Source: Anaeropeptidivorans aminofermentans
GTDB taxonomy: Bacteria; Bacillota; Clostridia; Lachnospirales; UBA5962
Direction of reading: 5' to 3'
Assembly (NCBI RefSeq): GCF_940670685.1
Contig: NZ_OW711693.1
Span: 3,348,001-3,412,000, forward strand
Length of the DNA stretch: 64,000 bases
Part shown: in pieces, positions 36,249 to 45,102 of the stretch
How positions within the stretch are numbered: position 1 is the stretch's first letter
How the letters are laid out: each line of letters opens with the position of its first letter
The notes under the pieces: generated by a model
What the model saw: only the letters and a program-made list of their open reading frames with translations
What the model was told of the DNA's origin: nothing
Databases searched by the model: none
Position numbers and translations under genes: made by a program

Positions 36249-36503
36249 TCATTCTCTTACCGTAAAAAGTGCATATTGCTCATTTGCACCGAAGGTGTAT
36301 ATTTCTTCCCACTCGATATCGTTTAAGTCCATATATTCTTTAAACTCGGCAGGCTCTTTGCCTTTGATTATTGCACAATACCCGCAGGAGGAACTTAAGG
36401 CCCTGGGAACAGGCACTATTTTGCATTCCATCTCCTTGTCTTTCATTATTTTATCAAGATATAATGCTGAGCTTACAGAATGAAAGGTGATTAATACATT
36501 CAT
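36249..36503 (-). CDS. DUF3343 protein, copy 2
   Basis: 84 residues with TFHS at the N-terminus and VPVPRALSSSCG in the middle, the same conserved cysteine motif as copy 1 (1080-1325). It overlaps tusA by 1 nt (TAATG) and is thus translationally coupled as the last gene of a three-gene operon after yedE and tusA. The family is thought to carry selenium or sulfur as a cysteine persulfide/selenide; direct evidence is lacking. Confidence 0.9.
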   Translation of the reverse strand: MNVLITFHSVSSALYLDKIMKDKEMECKIVPVPRALSSSCGYCAIIKGKEPAEFKEYMDLNDIEWEEIYTFGANEQYALFTVRE

Positions 36504-36718
36504 TAACTTAATACCTTTATGTAACAGCCGTCTTCTTTTTCCTCTATGGCAGTTTTTCTGCCGGCCCCTTCAATAAGGCCAAGTACATTATCTCTTGCGT
36601 TAGGGGAGCTTACGGCTATAGTAAATTCTTTACCGGAATATTCTTTCAATGCGTCTTTCGCCATTAAAACAGGCTCAGGGCAGGAAAGCCCTCTTGCGTC
36701 TACAAAATTCTCCTTCAT
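36503..36718 (-). CDS. TusA/SirA-like sulfurtransferase
   Basis: A 71-residue single-domain protein with the TusA signature ARGLSCPEPVLMAK; C13 would carry persulfide or selenide. It lacks the C-terminal DsrE part of full YedF. The start codon immediately follows the yedE stop (0-nt gap) and its stop overlaps DUF3343, so the three are made together. In selenium-associated clusters, TusA-like proteins hand Se/S from a transporter or desulfurase to acceptors. Confidence 0.9.
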   Translation of the reverse strand: MKENFVDARGLSCPEPVLMAKDALKEYSGKEFTIAVSSPNARDNVLGLIEGAGRKTAIEEKEDGCYIKVLS

Positions 36719-37783
36719 TTAATTAACGCTCCTTTTCCGTATATTCATAAATGCGATTATGCTTACAAATAAAATGCCTATGATAACAGCTATCTGTCCG
36801 TTTACAGGAACCCCTGCTGGGGATGCTGCCAAGCCGAAGTTATGGGCAGTTGCTCCCCCTAAAAGAAGACCGGCAAAGCAGATTGCGGCGTCGGCGTTTC
36901 CTTCTCCCGCCATAATCGTCTGTCTTAAAGGGCAGCCGCCTAAAAGCGTTGAACCGTAGCCAACTAAAGTCATGCCGAGGAAATTCCATACAAAACTCGT
37001 ATGGGCTATGGGCTGTTCAGCAAAACCAAGCTTAAATTTGCTTAAAGCTATATTTGCCACAAGCGCTACCGCAAAAATAGCAAGATAGCCTAAAGCCATG
37101 GAAGGATTTTTAATCAGTATAAGGTCGCGTATTCCCCCTGCCATACACATACGGCTTCTTTGAGCAAGAGCGCCTACTGTAAGGCCGGCTAAAAGGGCTA
37201 TTATAAGAGGCGCATGCATGGAGCCGGGGCCTTCTTCGCTGAATTTAATAAATGCAGGTCTTGCTATTAAAAACACAAGCAAGGCTACTGCTATGGCAGG
37301 CATAATATATCCGCTTACTGCAGGCTGGTTTTGCGCTCTGCCAAGGGAAAAGCCTTTTTTAAGGAAATATGCTCCCACAGCTATGCCAAAGGTAAATCCT
37401 GCAAGGCCTACAAGGGCATTAAGGTCGCCTCCGGCAAGCCTTAAAACCATACGGAGCGGACAGCCTAAAAATACTAAGGCCCCTATCATGACAAAAAAGG
37501 ATACGGAAAACCGTACAAAAGGTGCGGAACCTCCTGTGGGTTTAAATTCCTTCCTAAAAAGGGAAAGCAGAAAAGCTCCCAAAATAAAGCCTATAATCTC
37601 AGGTCTTATGTACTGAACATTGGCCGCGGCATCGAGGCCTAAGGCGCCTGCCGTATCTCTTATGAAGCATGCTACGCAGATACCCATATTCGGCGGATTA
37701 CCCATAACGGTAAGAATAACAGCTAAAAGGCCGATAACTCCTCCCGTTAAAATAATAAGAGTAAGATGTTTCTTATTATTCAT
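36719..37783 (-). CDS. yedE: YedE-type putative selenium/sulfur transporter
   Basis: A 354-residue polytopic membrane protein of the YeeE/YedE (sulf_transp) family with about nine helices. Two repeats each carry a Gly-Cys-Pro-Leu-Arg motif (FLGCPLRMVLRLAGGD near 108 and LLGGCPLRQTIMAGEG near 284), which in relatives line the thiosulfate/sulfur path. The family member linked to YedF is annotated as a selenium metabolism permease. It is first gene of the operon with tusA and DUF3343. An extra conserved cysteine pair (GICVAC) lies near the N-terminus. Confidence 0.9.
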   Translation of the reverse strand: MNNKKHLTLIILTGGVIGLLAVILTVMGNPPNMGICVACFIRDTAGALGLDAAANVQYIRPEIIGFILGAFLLSLFRKEFKPTGGSAPFVRFSVSFFVMIGALVFLGCPLRMVLRLAGGDLNALVGLAGFTFGIAVGAYFLKKGFSLGRAQNQPAVSGYIMPAIAVALLVFLIARPAFIKFSEEGPGSMHAPLIIALLAGLTVGALAQRSRMCMAGGIRDLILIKNPSMALGYLAIFAVALVANIALSKFKLGFAEQPIAHTSFVWNFLGMTLVGYGSTLLGGCPLRQTIMAGEGNADAAICFAGLLLGGATAHNFGLAASPAGVPVNGQIAVIIGILFVSIIAFMNIRKRSVN

Positions 37784-37911
37784 TTAAAACTCCTCCTATA
37801 AAATATATTTACAGGACGAATTATAACATATGCATAATATCTTATCATTATATAATGCCCGTTTGTGCATTTTATATATTTATGGCGTTTTGTTCTAACT
37901 ATAATATTTTT

Positions 37912-38478
37912 TTATACATTTCGGCAAATGCAGCTTTCCTCATGATCATTTACCATGCCGATAGCCTGCATATAGGCATAGATGATTGTAGAGCCTACAA
38001 AATTAAAGCCAAGTTTTTTCAAATCCTTAGATATTCTGTCGGAAAGCTCTGTTTTGGCAGGAGCTTCTTTATAGGATTTAAAATGATTGATTATAGGCGT
38101 ATAATCAACGTATTTCCATAAAAAGTCATCTAAAGTGAAGCCCTCTTCCTTAAGCGCCATATATCTTCCGGCATTATTGATTGCAGATTTTATTTTAAGC
38201 TTGTTTCTGATGATACCGGGGTTATTCATAAGTTCTTCTATTTTTTCTTCTTCATAGCGGGCAATTTTTTCGGGGTTAAAATTATCGTAGGCCTCTCGCA
38301 TGTTCTCTCTTTTTTTGAGAATGGTAATCCATGAAAGCCCTGCCTGCTGGCCTTCAAGAATAAGCATCTCAAAAAGCCTGTTTTCATCGTGGAGGGGTCT
38401 CCCCCATTCTTTGTCATGATAATCCACATAAATCTGCTCGCTTCCTGCCCAGCCGCACCTTGAACCTTTTTCACACAT
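37912..38478 (-). CDS. tag: DNA-3-methyladenine glycosylase I
   Basis: A 188-residue base-excision enzyme removing 3-methyladenine. The N-terminal CGWAGSEQIYVDYHDKEWG and the GLSWITILKKR pocket are diagnostic. The zinc-snap residues (early Cys, His in YHD, late HEESC) are present. ATG 38478 is taken because GAGGGGGA lies just upstream; a codon at 38502 lies before that RBS. It is 128 bp upstream of yedE in the same direction and may share transcripts with it. Confidence 0.95.
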   Translation of the reverse strand: MCEKGSRCGWAGSEQIYVDYHDKEWGRPLHDENRLFEMLILEGQQAGLSWITILKKRENMREAYDNFNPEKIARYEEEKIEELMNNPGIIRNKLKIKSAINNAGRYMALKEEGFTLDDFLWKYVDYTPIINHFKSYKEAPAKTELSDRISKDLKKLGFNFVGSTIIYAYMQAIGMVNDHEESCICRNV

Positions 38479-38847
38479 AAAAGTCCCCCTCTTCCTCTGC
38501 AATATAATTTCTTTATGATTCTCGTCCTGTTTGCTTATACTCTATAACATTATAATTTAAAGAGAATAAAATATACAGAGGTTTTATTTAAGATAAAAAG
38601 CTATTGCATAATCCTATATTTTAAAAGGTATCCTGTATAGCTGCTTTACTTCTATTCTTCCCTGTCACCGCCGCCTGAGACGGCACGAAATAAAATAAAA
38701 GTAAATTGGTAAGAGTCTTTTTAAGTCCCCCTACTATAAGAGACATTTGTTTCTATGAAAAAGGTTTTTTATAAAATAAAATCGATTTTTGCTTTCAGGG
38801 TATGCCCTTATAAAAAGTATTCATGAATACTTTAATTGTGGTATACT

Positions 38848-38921
38848 ATATCCATAGTATAAACAAAATTAAGCAAGCTTAATTTTGTTTACGAATACAT
38901 TTTCAAAGGGAAATGTATTCG
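38848..38921 (+). promoter_or_regulatory. Two tandem hairpins in the leader of the amidotransferase-like gene
   Basis: AAACAAAATTAAGC/GCTTAATTTTGTTT (38861-38890) is followed by CGAATACATTT/AAATGTATTCG (38892-38921). GGTATACTATA lies just upstream as a possible -10. The gene starts at 38968. Confidence 0.4.
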
Positions 38922-38967
38922 CAGAACTTACATATACAATATACATTAACTTATTGGAGGTTATCTT

Positions 38968-39702
38968 ATGAATAAGCCTATTATAGGCATTCTTGCAAGC
39001 TCTAGTCATATGCCGGCAGGGGATTTCGGAAGCATCTGGAAAATAACGCTTAATAAGGCCTACTCCGATGCAATATTAAATAACGGAGGCATTCCTCTGA
39101 TTATAAACCCGTCTTCCGATTTTGAGGTTTTAAGGCCGCTTTTAGATGTATGCTCGGGCCTTTTATTCCCCGGCGGCGAAGATGTTGACCCTGCCTATTT
39201 CAATGAAGACCCTCACCCCCTTCTCGGTGTTATCCGGCCGGAGATTGACGAATTTTCCTTCGTCTGTGCAAAATATGCCTTTGAAAAACATATGCCCATT
39301 TTAGGCATATGCCGGGGAATGCAATTATTAAACGTTGCAAAGGGCGGAAGCCTTTATCAGGACCTTTCCTTAAGGCCTGTTGAAAATATACTTCATGCGC
39401 AGAGTTATAATCGTTCTTACCTTGTTCATAAAGTAGATATAAAGGAGCATACTCTGCTCCATAAGATATTTAATAAAAATACTATATCTGTAAACACCAT
39501 GCACCATCAAGCCGTAAATAAGCTGGGAGAAGGCCTTATTATATCTGCAGTTGCCCCGGACGGCATTGCAGAAGCCATTGAAAGCCCCTGCGGAAATATT
39601 TTAGCCGTTCAGTGGCACCCTGAGGAGCTTACGGTTTCCGCTCCTGAAATGAATTTGCTTTTTAAGCATCTCATTGAAAAAGCGAAGGAATTCAATAACT
39701 AA
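38968..39702 (+). CDS. Gamma-glutamyl-GABA hydrolase family (class I glutamine amidotransferase-like)
   Basis: A 244-residue peptidase C26 hydrolase. Nucleophile C115 is in ILGICRGMQ, and the His/Glu pair (H217, E219) is in VQWHPEE. LFPGGEDVDPAYF forms the oxyanion region. PuuD relatives cleave gamma-glutamyl amides such as gamma-glutamyl-GABA. There are no putrescine-pathway neighbours, so the substrate is open. GGAGG precedes the ATG. Confidence 0.9.
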   Translation: MNKPIIGILASSSHMPAGDFGSIWKITLNKAYSDAILNNGGIPLIINPSSDFEVLRPLLDVCSGLLFPGGEDVDPAYFNEDPHPLLGVIRPEIDEFSFVCAKYAFEKHMPILGICRGMQLLNVAKGGSLYQDLSLRPVENILHAQSYNRSYLVHKVDIKEHTLLHKIFNKNTISVNTMHHQAVNKLGEGLIISAVAPDGIAEAIESPCGNILAVQWHPEELTVSAPEMNLLFKHLIEKAKEFNN

Positions 39703-39945
39703 ATTTAAAGTTCAATCATAACAAAACCGTGTATTCACTTGGGCTTAAAAATGTACCGTTTTTGAAGGAAATCCGTGTTTTTATACTATGCGAACTTGCA
39801 AAAGGATGCAGGCGCAGGCCTGTAAATCTTTTTTAAGTGAGCGTTTTCTTATCATTATCAAACTTGTTTTTTATGTTGGTAACGATGAGTCTATAGTGAA
39901 TGGGCTTTTGTTACTTCTTTAGAAGAAATCTACTGCAATTCCCAT
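39703..39945. repeat. Family A repeat with an internal insert
   Basis: The left part (ATAACAAAACCGTGTATTCAC, AAAATGTACCG, GAAGGAAATCCGTG) matches the inverted hflX-side copy. After about 110 extra bases (near 39785-39895) the right part resumes with GGGCTTTTGTTACTTC. Confidence 0.55.
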
Positions 39946-39958
39946 AAGGAGGAATATC

Positions 39959-40540
39959 ATGCTCTATCTAAACCAATTAGATTATCCTGAAATGTATTAC
40001 CCCACCAATGCAAAAGAAGAAGGCGGATTGGGCGAGGGAAAAAACAATGTTAAAACTGCCGGCTGCGGCCTTTGCAGCCTTTGCATGGTGGTTGAAAATA
40101 TGACCCTGAATAAATTTCCTTTGGAAGAATGCCTTCAAATGTCTCTTGAGCTTAAAGCAAATTTAGACCCAGGAACAAATCTTAAAATTCTTGCCCCTGC
40201 CGTGGCAGAAAAATTCGATTTAGCCTATACTACAACAAGCGATGAAAATGACCTCTTAGACCACCTTCGCTCCGGGGGCATGGCTATAGCAAATACCGGC
40301 GGCGACAGGGAAGGCTATAATGCCGTATTTTCCCATGGGGGCCATTACATAGTTCTTCTTTCCTGCAAGCAAAATACTGTTTGCGTCCTTGACCCTTCCC
40401 AGAAAGAGGATAAATTTGAAACCCCTGAAAGAAGCACTAAGGTTACAGTAAAAGGGAATTTCATTTATACGGATATAAGCGTTTTAAAGCAGGATACATC
40501 CAACAGGACCCCTTCCTTTTATCTTTTTGCAAGAAAGTAA
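39959..40540 (+). CDS. C39-like cysteine peptidase domain protein
   Basis: 193 residues, whole protein one papain-like domain. Candidate triad is C36 (TAGCGLCSLCMVV), H129 (SHGGHYIVLL) and D145 (VLDPSQ). The C39_2 family includes bacteriocin-leader peptidases and peptidoglycan-associated peptidases. It lacks a signal peptide or ABC transporter, so it probably acts in the cytoplasm on an unknown substrate. AGGAGG precedes the ATG. Strong terminator follows. Confidence 0.75.
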   Translation: MLYLNQLDYPEMYYPTNAKEEGGLGEGKNNVKTAGCGLCSLCMVVENMTLNKFPLEECLQMSLELKANLDPGTNLKILAPAVAEKFDLAYTTTSDENDLLDHLRSGGMAIANTGGDREGYNAVFSHGGHYIVLLSCKQNTVCVLDPSQKEDKFETPERSTKVTVKGNFIYTDISVLKQDTSNRTPSFYLFARK

Positions 40541-40545
40541 AAAAC

Positions 40546-40592
40546 AATCCCCCTGTGAAGGCCTTTTATGCCTTCACAGGGGGATTTATAAT
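40546..40592 (+). terminator. Terminator of the C39-like gene
   Basis: AATCCCCCTGTGAAGGC and its complement around CTTTTAT, followed by TATAATAAGG. Confidence 0.85.
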
Positions 40593-41125
40593 AAGGTTTT
40601 AATCCTCTTTATTTTGACGTAAGAGAATAAGGCATAAAGCCTCTTGATATTAGACTGCCTTTGCAAATCAGAAAACCGGTCGGATTTTTGCTTGAAAAAT
40701 GAAAGTTTAAGTAGGGCAGTTAAGAGACTCGTTCGGATTAAAATACCCGGAAAAATGTTTTAATCTTACGATATTTTGTCAAGCAAAACTTTTGAGAAAA
40801 GGCGCAGAAATGCTCTTTAAGTTTTTTCCTTCCCTCGGAAGAGAAAACCGCTTTTATAAAAATCTATTGAAAGCCTATTGGATTTCATATTATGCAAATA
40901 AACCAAGGTTTGAAATTTGCAAACAGGCTGCAGAGTTTTAAAATGTAATTTATGTAAGGCCCTAAATGCATTGTTTTATCCGATGCAAACACAGCCCTAA
41001 TCTCTTTTCCATGTTTGATATTTAATCAAGGTTTTTTTCATTGCCTCATTTGCAAAAACCCCTTATAATTATTATACCGTTTTGAAATTTAAAGATTATG
41101 CCGTATTTTATAATAATCTTTAAAC
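40593..41125. other. Gene-free spacer
   Basis: Contains a weak family C fragment at about 40735-40805 (GGATTAAAATACC, GATATTTTGTCAAGCAAAA) and otherwise nothing recognisable. Confidence 0.4.
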
Positions 41126-41345
41126 TATAGTGAAATAAATTAATTACCGTAACAAAAACTGTATATTTTATACTTAAGGAATCTGAAAACACTTACAGTG
41201 AATCTAGGTGGACGTTTTCTCATAGCTAATAAAGAGCTTTTCATCTTTGTTGATTATGAATGGATTAATATAGGGTTTTGCATAGTTAAACCTTTTATAA
41301 AAAATAGGTTTTTGTTCCTGCCTTAATCTTATTTTACTGTATATC
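41126..41345. repeat. Family A repeat with nested insert, upstream of brnQ
   Basis: Left ACTATAGTGAAAT and GTAACAAAAACTGTATATTTT; right CTTTTATAAAAAATAGG and TTTTTGTTCCTG then TTTTACTGTATA. The middle (41175-41290) is extra sequence related to that at 35927-36002. Confidence 0.55.
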
Positions 41346-41471
41346 AATTCAAAACTTAACCAATATTTATAAAAATGTATTCAGGCGTATCTAAAAGGCC
41401 AAAGCACTATATCCACCCTTCAAAACTTAAGGGCATAGTTTCAAAACATAATTTATACAGGAGTGAATCAC

Positions 41472-42821
41472 TTGAATCAGAAATTATCCTTTTCATCTTA
41501 CATTGCCGTAGGCTCTATGCTTTTCGGACTGTTTTTCGGCGCCGGAAACCTGATATTTCCCGTTTTAATGGGGCAGCAGTCGGGAAGCCAGGTATATATA
41601 GCCTCTATGGGCTTTATCATTACTGCGGTGGGACTCCCCTTTCTGGGCGTCGTTGCAATGGGCTTTTCTCAAAGCAGCGGCCTTTTTGAGCTGGCAAGCA
41701 GAGTACATCCCTATTATTCCTATGGCTTTACGGTTCTTTTGTATCTTACTATAGGGCCTTTTTTCGCTCTTCCAAGAACAGCTACGGTTTCTTATGAAAT
41801 AGGCCTTGCTCCTTATATCCCTGATAATTACAGGGCATTTGGCCTTGCGCTTTTTACTTTGCTGTTTTTCGGCGGGGCATTGTTTTTTTCGTTAAGGCCC
41901 AACAAAATATTAACATGGGTTGGAAAAATACTAAATCCCCTTTTTCTTGTGTTTTTAAGCTTTTTAATTATTGCAAGCCTTGTGTTTCCCATGGGAAGCA
42001 CAGCAATGGCCCCTGTTCATGAAGCATATGCCAACGCCTCATTTTTCAAGGGGTTTACGGAAGGCTATAATACCATGGATGCTTTGGCCGCCCTTGCCTT
42101 CGGCATAATTGTTGTGCAGAACATAAAGGCCCTCGGCGTTACAGACCCTAAGGGCATAGCTCTTGGAACATTAAAAGCCGGCATTTTAAGCGTAATACTT
42201 ATGAGCATTATATATCTTTTTCTTGCGCTCATCGGCTCAACAAGCACAAGCATCATGGCGCCTGCCCCAAACGGAGGAATCGCCCTTGCTAAAATAGCGA
42301 ATCATTATTTCGGCGCCTTCGGAAGCATTCTCCTTGCCGTAATCGTTACCCTTGCCTGCCTTAAAACTGCTATCGGCCTTATAACCGCCTGCTCTGAAAC
42401 ATTTCAGCAGATGTTTCCAAATACCCTTAGCTATAAGGCCTATGTAATACTATTTACTGCATTTTCATGTCTTGTAGCAAACATTGGCCTTACCCAGCTG
42501 ATAGCCCTTTCCATACCTGTTTTAATGTTTATTTATCCTCTTGCCATCGGATTAATAATACTTGCTTTAATTTCTCCCATTTTTAAAGGAAGAAGATGCG
42601 TTTACCTTTCCGCAACGCTCTTTACCATGTTTGTAAGCATTGCAGACGGCCTTAATGCCATGCCGGAATTTATAAGAAACACGTCCTGGGCAGATGCTAT
42701 CATAAATTTTTATAAAAATTGCGTGCCCTTTTTCAATTTGGGCATGGGCTGGGTAATCCCCTTACTTTTAGGAACCGTTACAGGAATTATAATCTCGCAT
42801 TTTCTGCCGGAAAAATCATAA
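41472..42821 (+). CDS. brnQ: Branched-chain amino acid:cation symporter BrnQ
   Basis: A 449-residue LIVCS-family carrier with 12 predicted helices. The N-terminal SMLFGLFFGAGNLIFPV and SETFQQMFPNTLSY segments are typical. It imports Leu, Ile and Val with Na+ or H+. The TTG at 41472 is preferred: AGGAG ends 8 nt upstream, whereas GTG 41463 overlaps that RBS. No leucine leader or T-box is seen. It sits before luxS but a 140-bp gap suggests a separate promoter. Confidence 0.9.
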   Translation: MNQKLSFSSYIAVGSMLFGLFFGAGNLIFPVLMGQQSGSQVYIASMGFIITAVGLPFLGVVAMGFSQSSGLFELASRVHPYYSYGFTVLLYLTIGPFFALPRTATVSYEIGLAPYIPDNYRAFGLALFTLLFFGGALFFSLRPNKILTWVGKILNPLFLVFLSFLIIASLVFPMGSTAMAPVHEAYANASFFKGFTEGYNTMDALAALAFGIIVVQNIKALGVTDPKGIALGTLKAGILSVILMSIIYLFLALIGSTSTSIMAPAPNGGIALAKIANHYFGAFGSILLAVIVTLACLKTAIGLITACSETFQQMFPNTLSYKAYVILFTAFSCLVANIGLTQLIALSIPVLMFIYPLAIGLIILALISPIFKGRRCVYLSATLFTMFVSIADGLNAMPEFIRNTSWADAIINFYKNCVPFFNLGMGWVIPLLLGTVTGIIISHFLPEKS

Positions 42822-42960
42822 GATATTGAGATACAAAAAATAGCTTAAATAGAATATTCAGACTTGTTCATATCCCATACCAAAGGCTTTTTTAATCAAA
42901 ATATTAAGATTGAAATCATACGCTACCTTTTAAAACCAAATTCCATGAAGGAGGATTTAT

Positions 42961-43437
42961 ATGGAAAAAATACCGAGTTTTACCGTCAACCATCTTGACC
43001 TTTTACCTGGAATATATATTTCCAGAAAAGATACCGTAGGAAATACTGTCATAACCACTTTCGACCTTCGTTTTACAAGGCCTAATACAGAGCCTGTAAT
43101 GAATACAGCAGAAATACACGCCATAGAACATTTGGGGGCAACTTTTTTAAGAAATTCTTCCTTTAAGGACCATATTGTATATTTCGGCCCTATGGGCTGC
43201 CGTACAGGATTTTATCTTTTGCTTAAAGGCGATTTCAAGCCCATGGATATTGGCAGCCTCCTGAAGGATATGTGCGGTTTTATCATGGATTTTGAAGCGC
43301 CTATCCCCGGAGCCTCCCCCAGAGACTGCGGAAATTATCTGGACCTTAATCTTCCCATGGCAAAATATTATGCTAAAAAATATATGACGGAAGTGCTTCA
43401 ATGCTTAAGCGAGAAAAACACCGTTTATCCTGAATAG
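42961..43437 (+). CDS. luxS: S-ribosylhomocysteine lyase LuxS
   Basis: A 158-residue metalloenzyme converting S-ribosylhomocysteine to homocysteine and the AI-2 precursor DPD. Metal ligands H53, H57 (HAIEH) and C123 (RDCGNY) are present, as is catalytic C80 (GPMGCRTGF). GAAGGAGG precedes the ATG. Followed by a strong terminator; no Pfs gene nearby. Confidence 0.97.
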   Translation: MEKIPSFTVNHLDLLPGIYISRKDTVGNTVITTFDLRFTRPNTEPVMNTAEIHAIEHLGATFLRNSSFKDHIVYFGPMGCRTGFYLLLKGDFKPMDIGSLLKDMCGFIMDFEAPIPGASPRDCGNYLDLNLPMAKYYAKKYMTEVLQCLSEKNTVYPE

Positions 43438-43526
43438 GAATAGGTATGCTTATTAAACTGAATCTTTTATGACAGAAGGGTAGCTTTAGGTAAAGCTAAA
43501 GGCCTATCTTCCCTTGCCCGTAAATT

Positions 43527-43570
43527 AAAAACACCGCAGGCTTTGTTAAAGTGCCTGCGGTGTTTTTAAT
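43527..43570 (+). terminator. Terminator of luxS
   Basis: AAAAACACCGCAGGC and GCCTGCGGTGTTTTT arms around an 11-nt loop. Confidence 0.9.
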
Positions 43571-43800
43571 ATGCCTTTTTGAAATTCATACAAACCTAAA
43601 GGTAGGAGAGCTTCCGCCCTTACCTTTGCCAAATATTATACCCTCTTCTTTAAGCTATCGGCCCTTATAATTCCAAAATCCCTTTTTGTCTCATTGAAAT
43701 TTAAGTATAATATTTGGAACCCTTACAAATTACTTTTAATAACACAGCACTCTATCTCTTCTCCTTTGGAGTTCCCTTTTATTTTAAAGTCGCTTAATAG

Positions 43801-44538
43801 CTATTCCCTTATTTCTTTTTCGGCCCTTATAAGCAGCATCATCGGCCGGCGCATTTCGTCAGCCATCCCTGAAAGATTTTGCATATCCTCTTCCGGCATA
43901 GCTTCTTCAACAGCCTTAATATTAAATCCGGCATTAATAAGGCCCATTAAAATCTGGGTTAAAGTGTGATGCTGTTTTATGATATTTTGCCCAAGAAAGC
44001 ATACTGACCTTTCCCCCGGATAAAAATAATTATCAACAGGCCAATATTTAGGCTTTCCGTCGGAATCATAAATCCAGTCTTGGTTTATGCCTGATGTGAA
44101 AACTGGGTGTTCGATATTAAGAAGAAAACTGCCCTCTGGTTTCAGGGTCCTATACACCTTTTTAAAAATTGCATCCATATCTGCGACATAATGGAGTACC
44201 AGATTAGAAATCACACAGTCATATGTGTCGGCAGGATAGCTATAATCATCAAGGCCTCCTACCTGATAGGTAATTTCAGGGCTTAGATTTATCTCCATGG
44301 CTTTTTGAATCATTTTTTCGCTTAAGTCAATTCCCATTACCTCTTTTGCCCCGCATGCTACGGCATATTTACAGTGCCAGCCATAGCCGCACCCAAGGTC
44401 AAGAACATTTTTATCCTTTAAATCGGGAAAGTGGGCTTTAAATTGGTGCCATTCGCCGGCTTTGGATAATCCCCCTTGGCTTCGGGACATATTAGCATAC
44501 TGTTCAAAAAAATTCTTATCGTCATAAATATTATTCAT
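43801..44538 (-). CDS. Class I SAM-dependent methyltransferase
   Basis: A 245-residue Rossmann methyltransferase. Motif I is VLDLGCGYGWH (about 45-55), GIDLSEKMI follows, then DCVISNLVLHYV and LKPEGSFLLNIEHP. The UbiE-like pattern suggests a small-molecule substrate, but none can be named. AAGGTGA precedes the ATG. Convergent with luxS and divergent from the alcohol dehydrogenase. Confidence 0.9.
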   Translation of the reverse strand: MNNIYDDKNFFEQYANMSRSQGGLSKAGEWHQFKAHFPDLKDKNVLDLGCGYGWHCKYAVACGAKEVMGIDLSEKMIQKAMEINLSPEITYQVGGLDDYSYPADTYDCVISNLVLHYVADMDAIFKKVYRTLKPEGSFLLNIEHPVFTSGINQDWIYDSDGKPKYWPVDNYFYPGERSVCFLGQNIIKQHHTLTQILMGLINAGFNIKAVEEAMPEEDMQNLSGMADEMRRPMMLLIRAEKEIRE

Positions 44539-44791
44539 ATTTTCACCTTATTCATTTTTTATATGTTCTGCAGATTTTAAGCAGATACTTGAAAAACATC
44601 ATGAGCTGTTTTTATAAACTGCTACTTCCAATGGACATTCGCCGTGAAAAACCGGATTTGTTCCATATCCAAAATTTCCTTGTAAGTTTATTTTTAGACT
44701 CTCAATGATGCATAGGCTTTCTATGGAGATGCAGTGAACTTTGCCTTTGTCCTTTAGATACCCTATAATTAAAATTTTTATTTCAAAAGTC

Positions 44792-44822
44792 TTGACCTAA
44801 ACCTTACTTTAGGTTCTATTAT
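44792..44822 (+). promoter_or_regulatory. MerR-type promoter upstream of the alcohol dehydrogenase
   Basis: TTGACC and TATTAT separated by 19 bp. The stretched spacer contains the perfect dyad ACCTAAA-CCTTAC-TTTAGGT (44795-44814). A 19-bp spacer with a central dyad is the hallmark of MerR-activated promoters. The same 20 bp recur at 57681-57700 beside a merR gene. Transcription would reach adh about 280 nt downstream through a CCGGTAT/ATACCGG hairpin near 44984-45001. Confidence 0.7.
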
Positions 44823-45102
44823 ATATAATATAAATTCGTTTTACTTCTGTCAAGCTTCGTTAGACCTCAGAAAAAGGAAGCTTATATTTTTAAAATGAAC
44901 CTTTCCCCAAAACTAAGGTTCTTTAGGAAATTTTATCAGCTTGCATTTGTCAAAATACATGCAGAACGTCAATTCAGCTGGAAAGACCGGTATTCCATAC
45001 CGGCTGCTGTCCATTGACAAGGATAGTTTCTTTACTCACACAGGCAATAGCTTTCTTAGGTTATAGATAAATAATATATACAATCAATAGGAGGAATTGA
45101 AA

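Noticed and set aside
41346-41471. T-box or leucine leader controlling brnQ
   Set aside because: No T-box consensus bulge and no run of Leu/Val/Ile codons in a small leader frame; only a weak CCCTT/AAGGG hairpin.
42900-42960. SAM or SRH riboswitch before luxS
   Set aside because: The short spacer shows none of the conserved aptamer motifs and no terminator hairpin.
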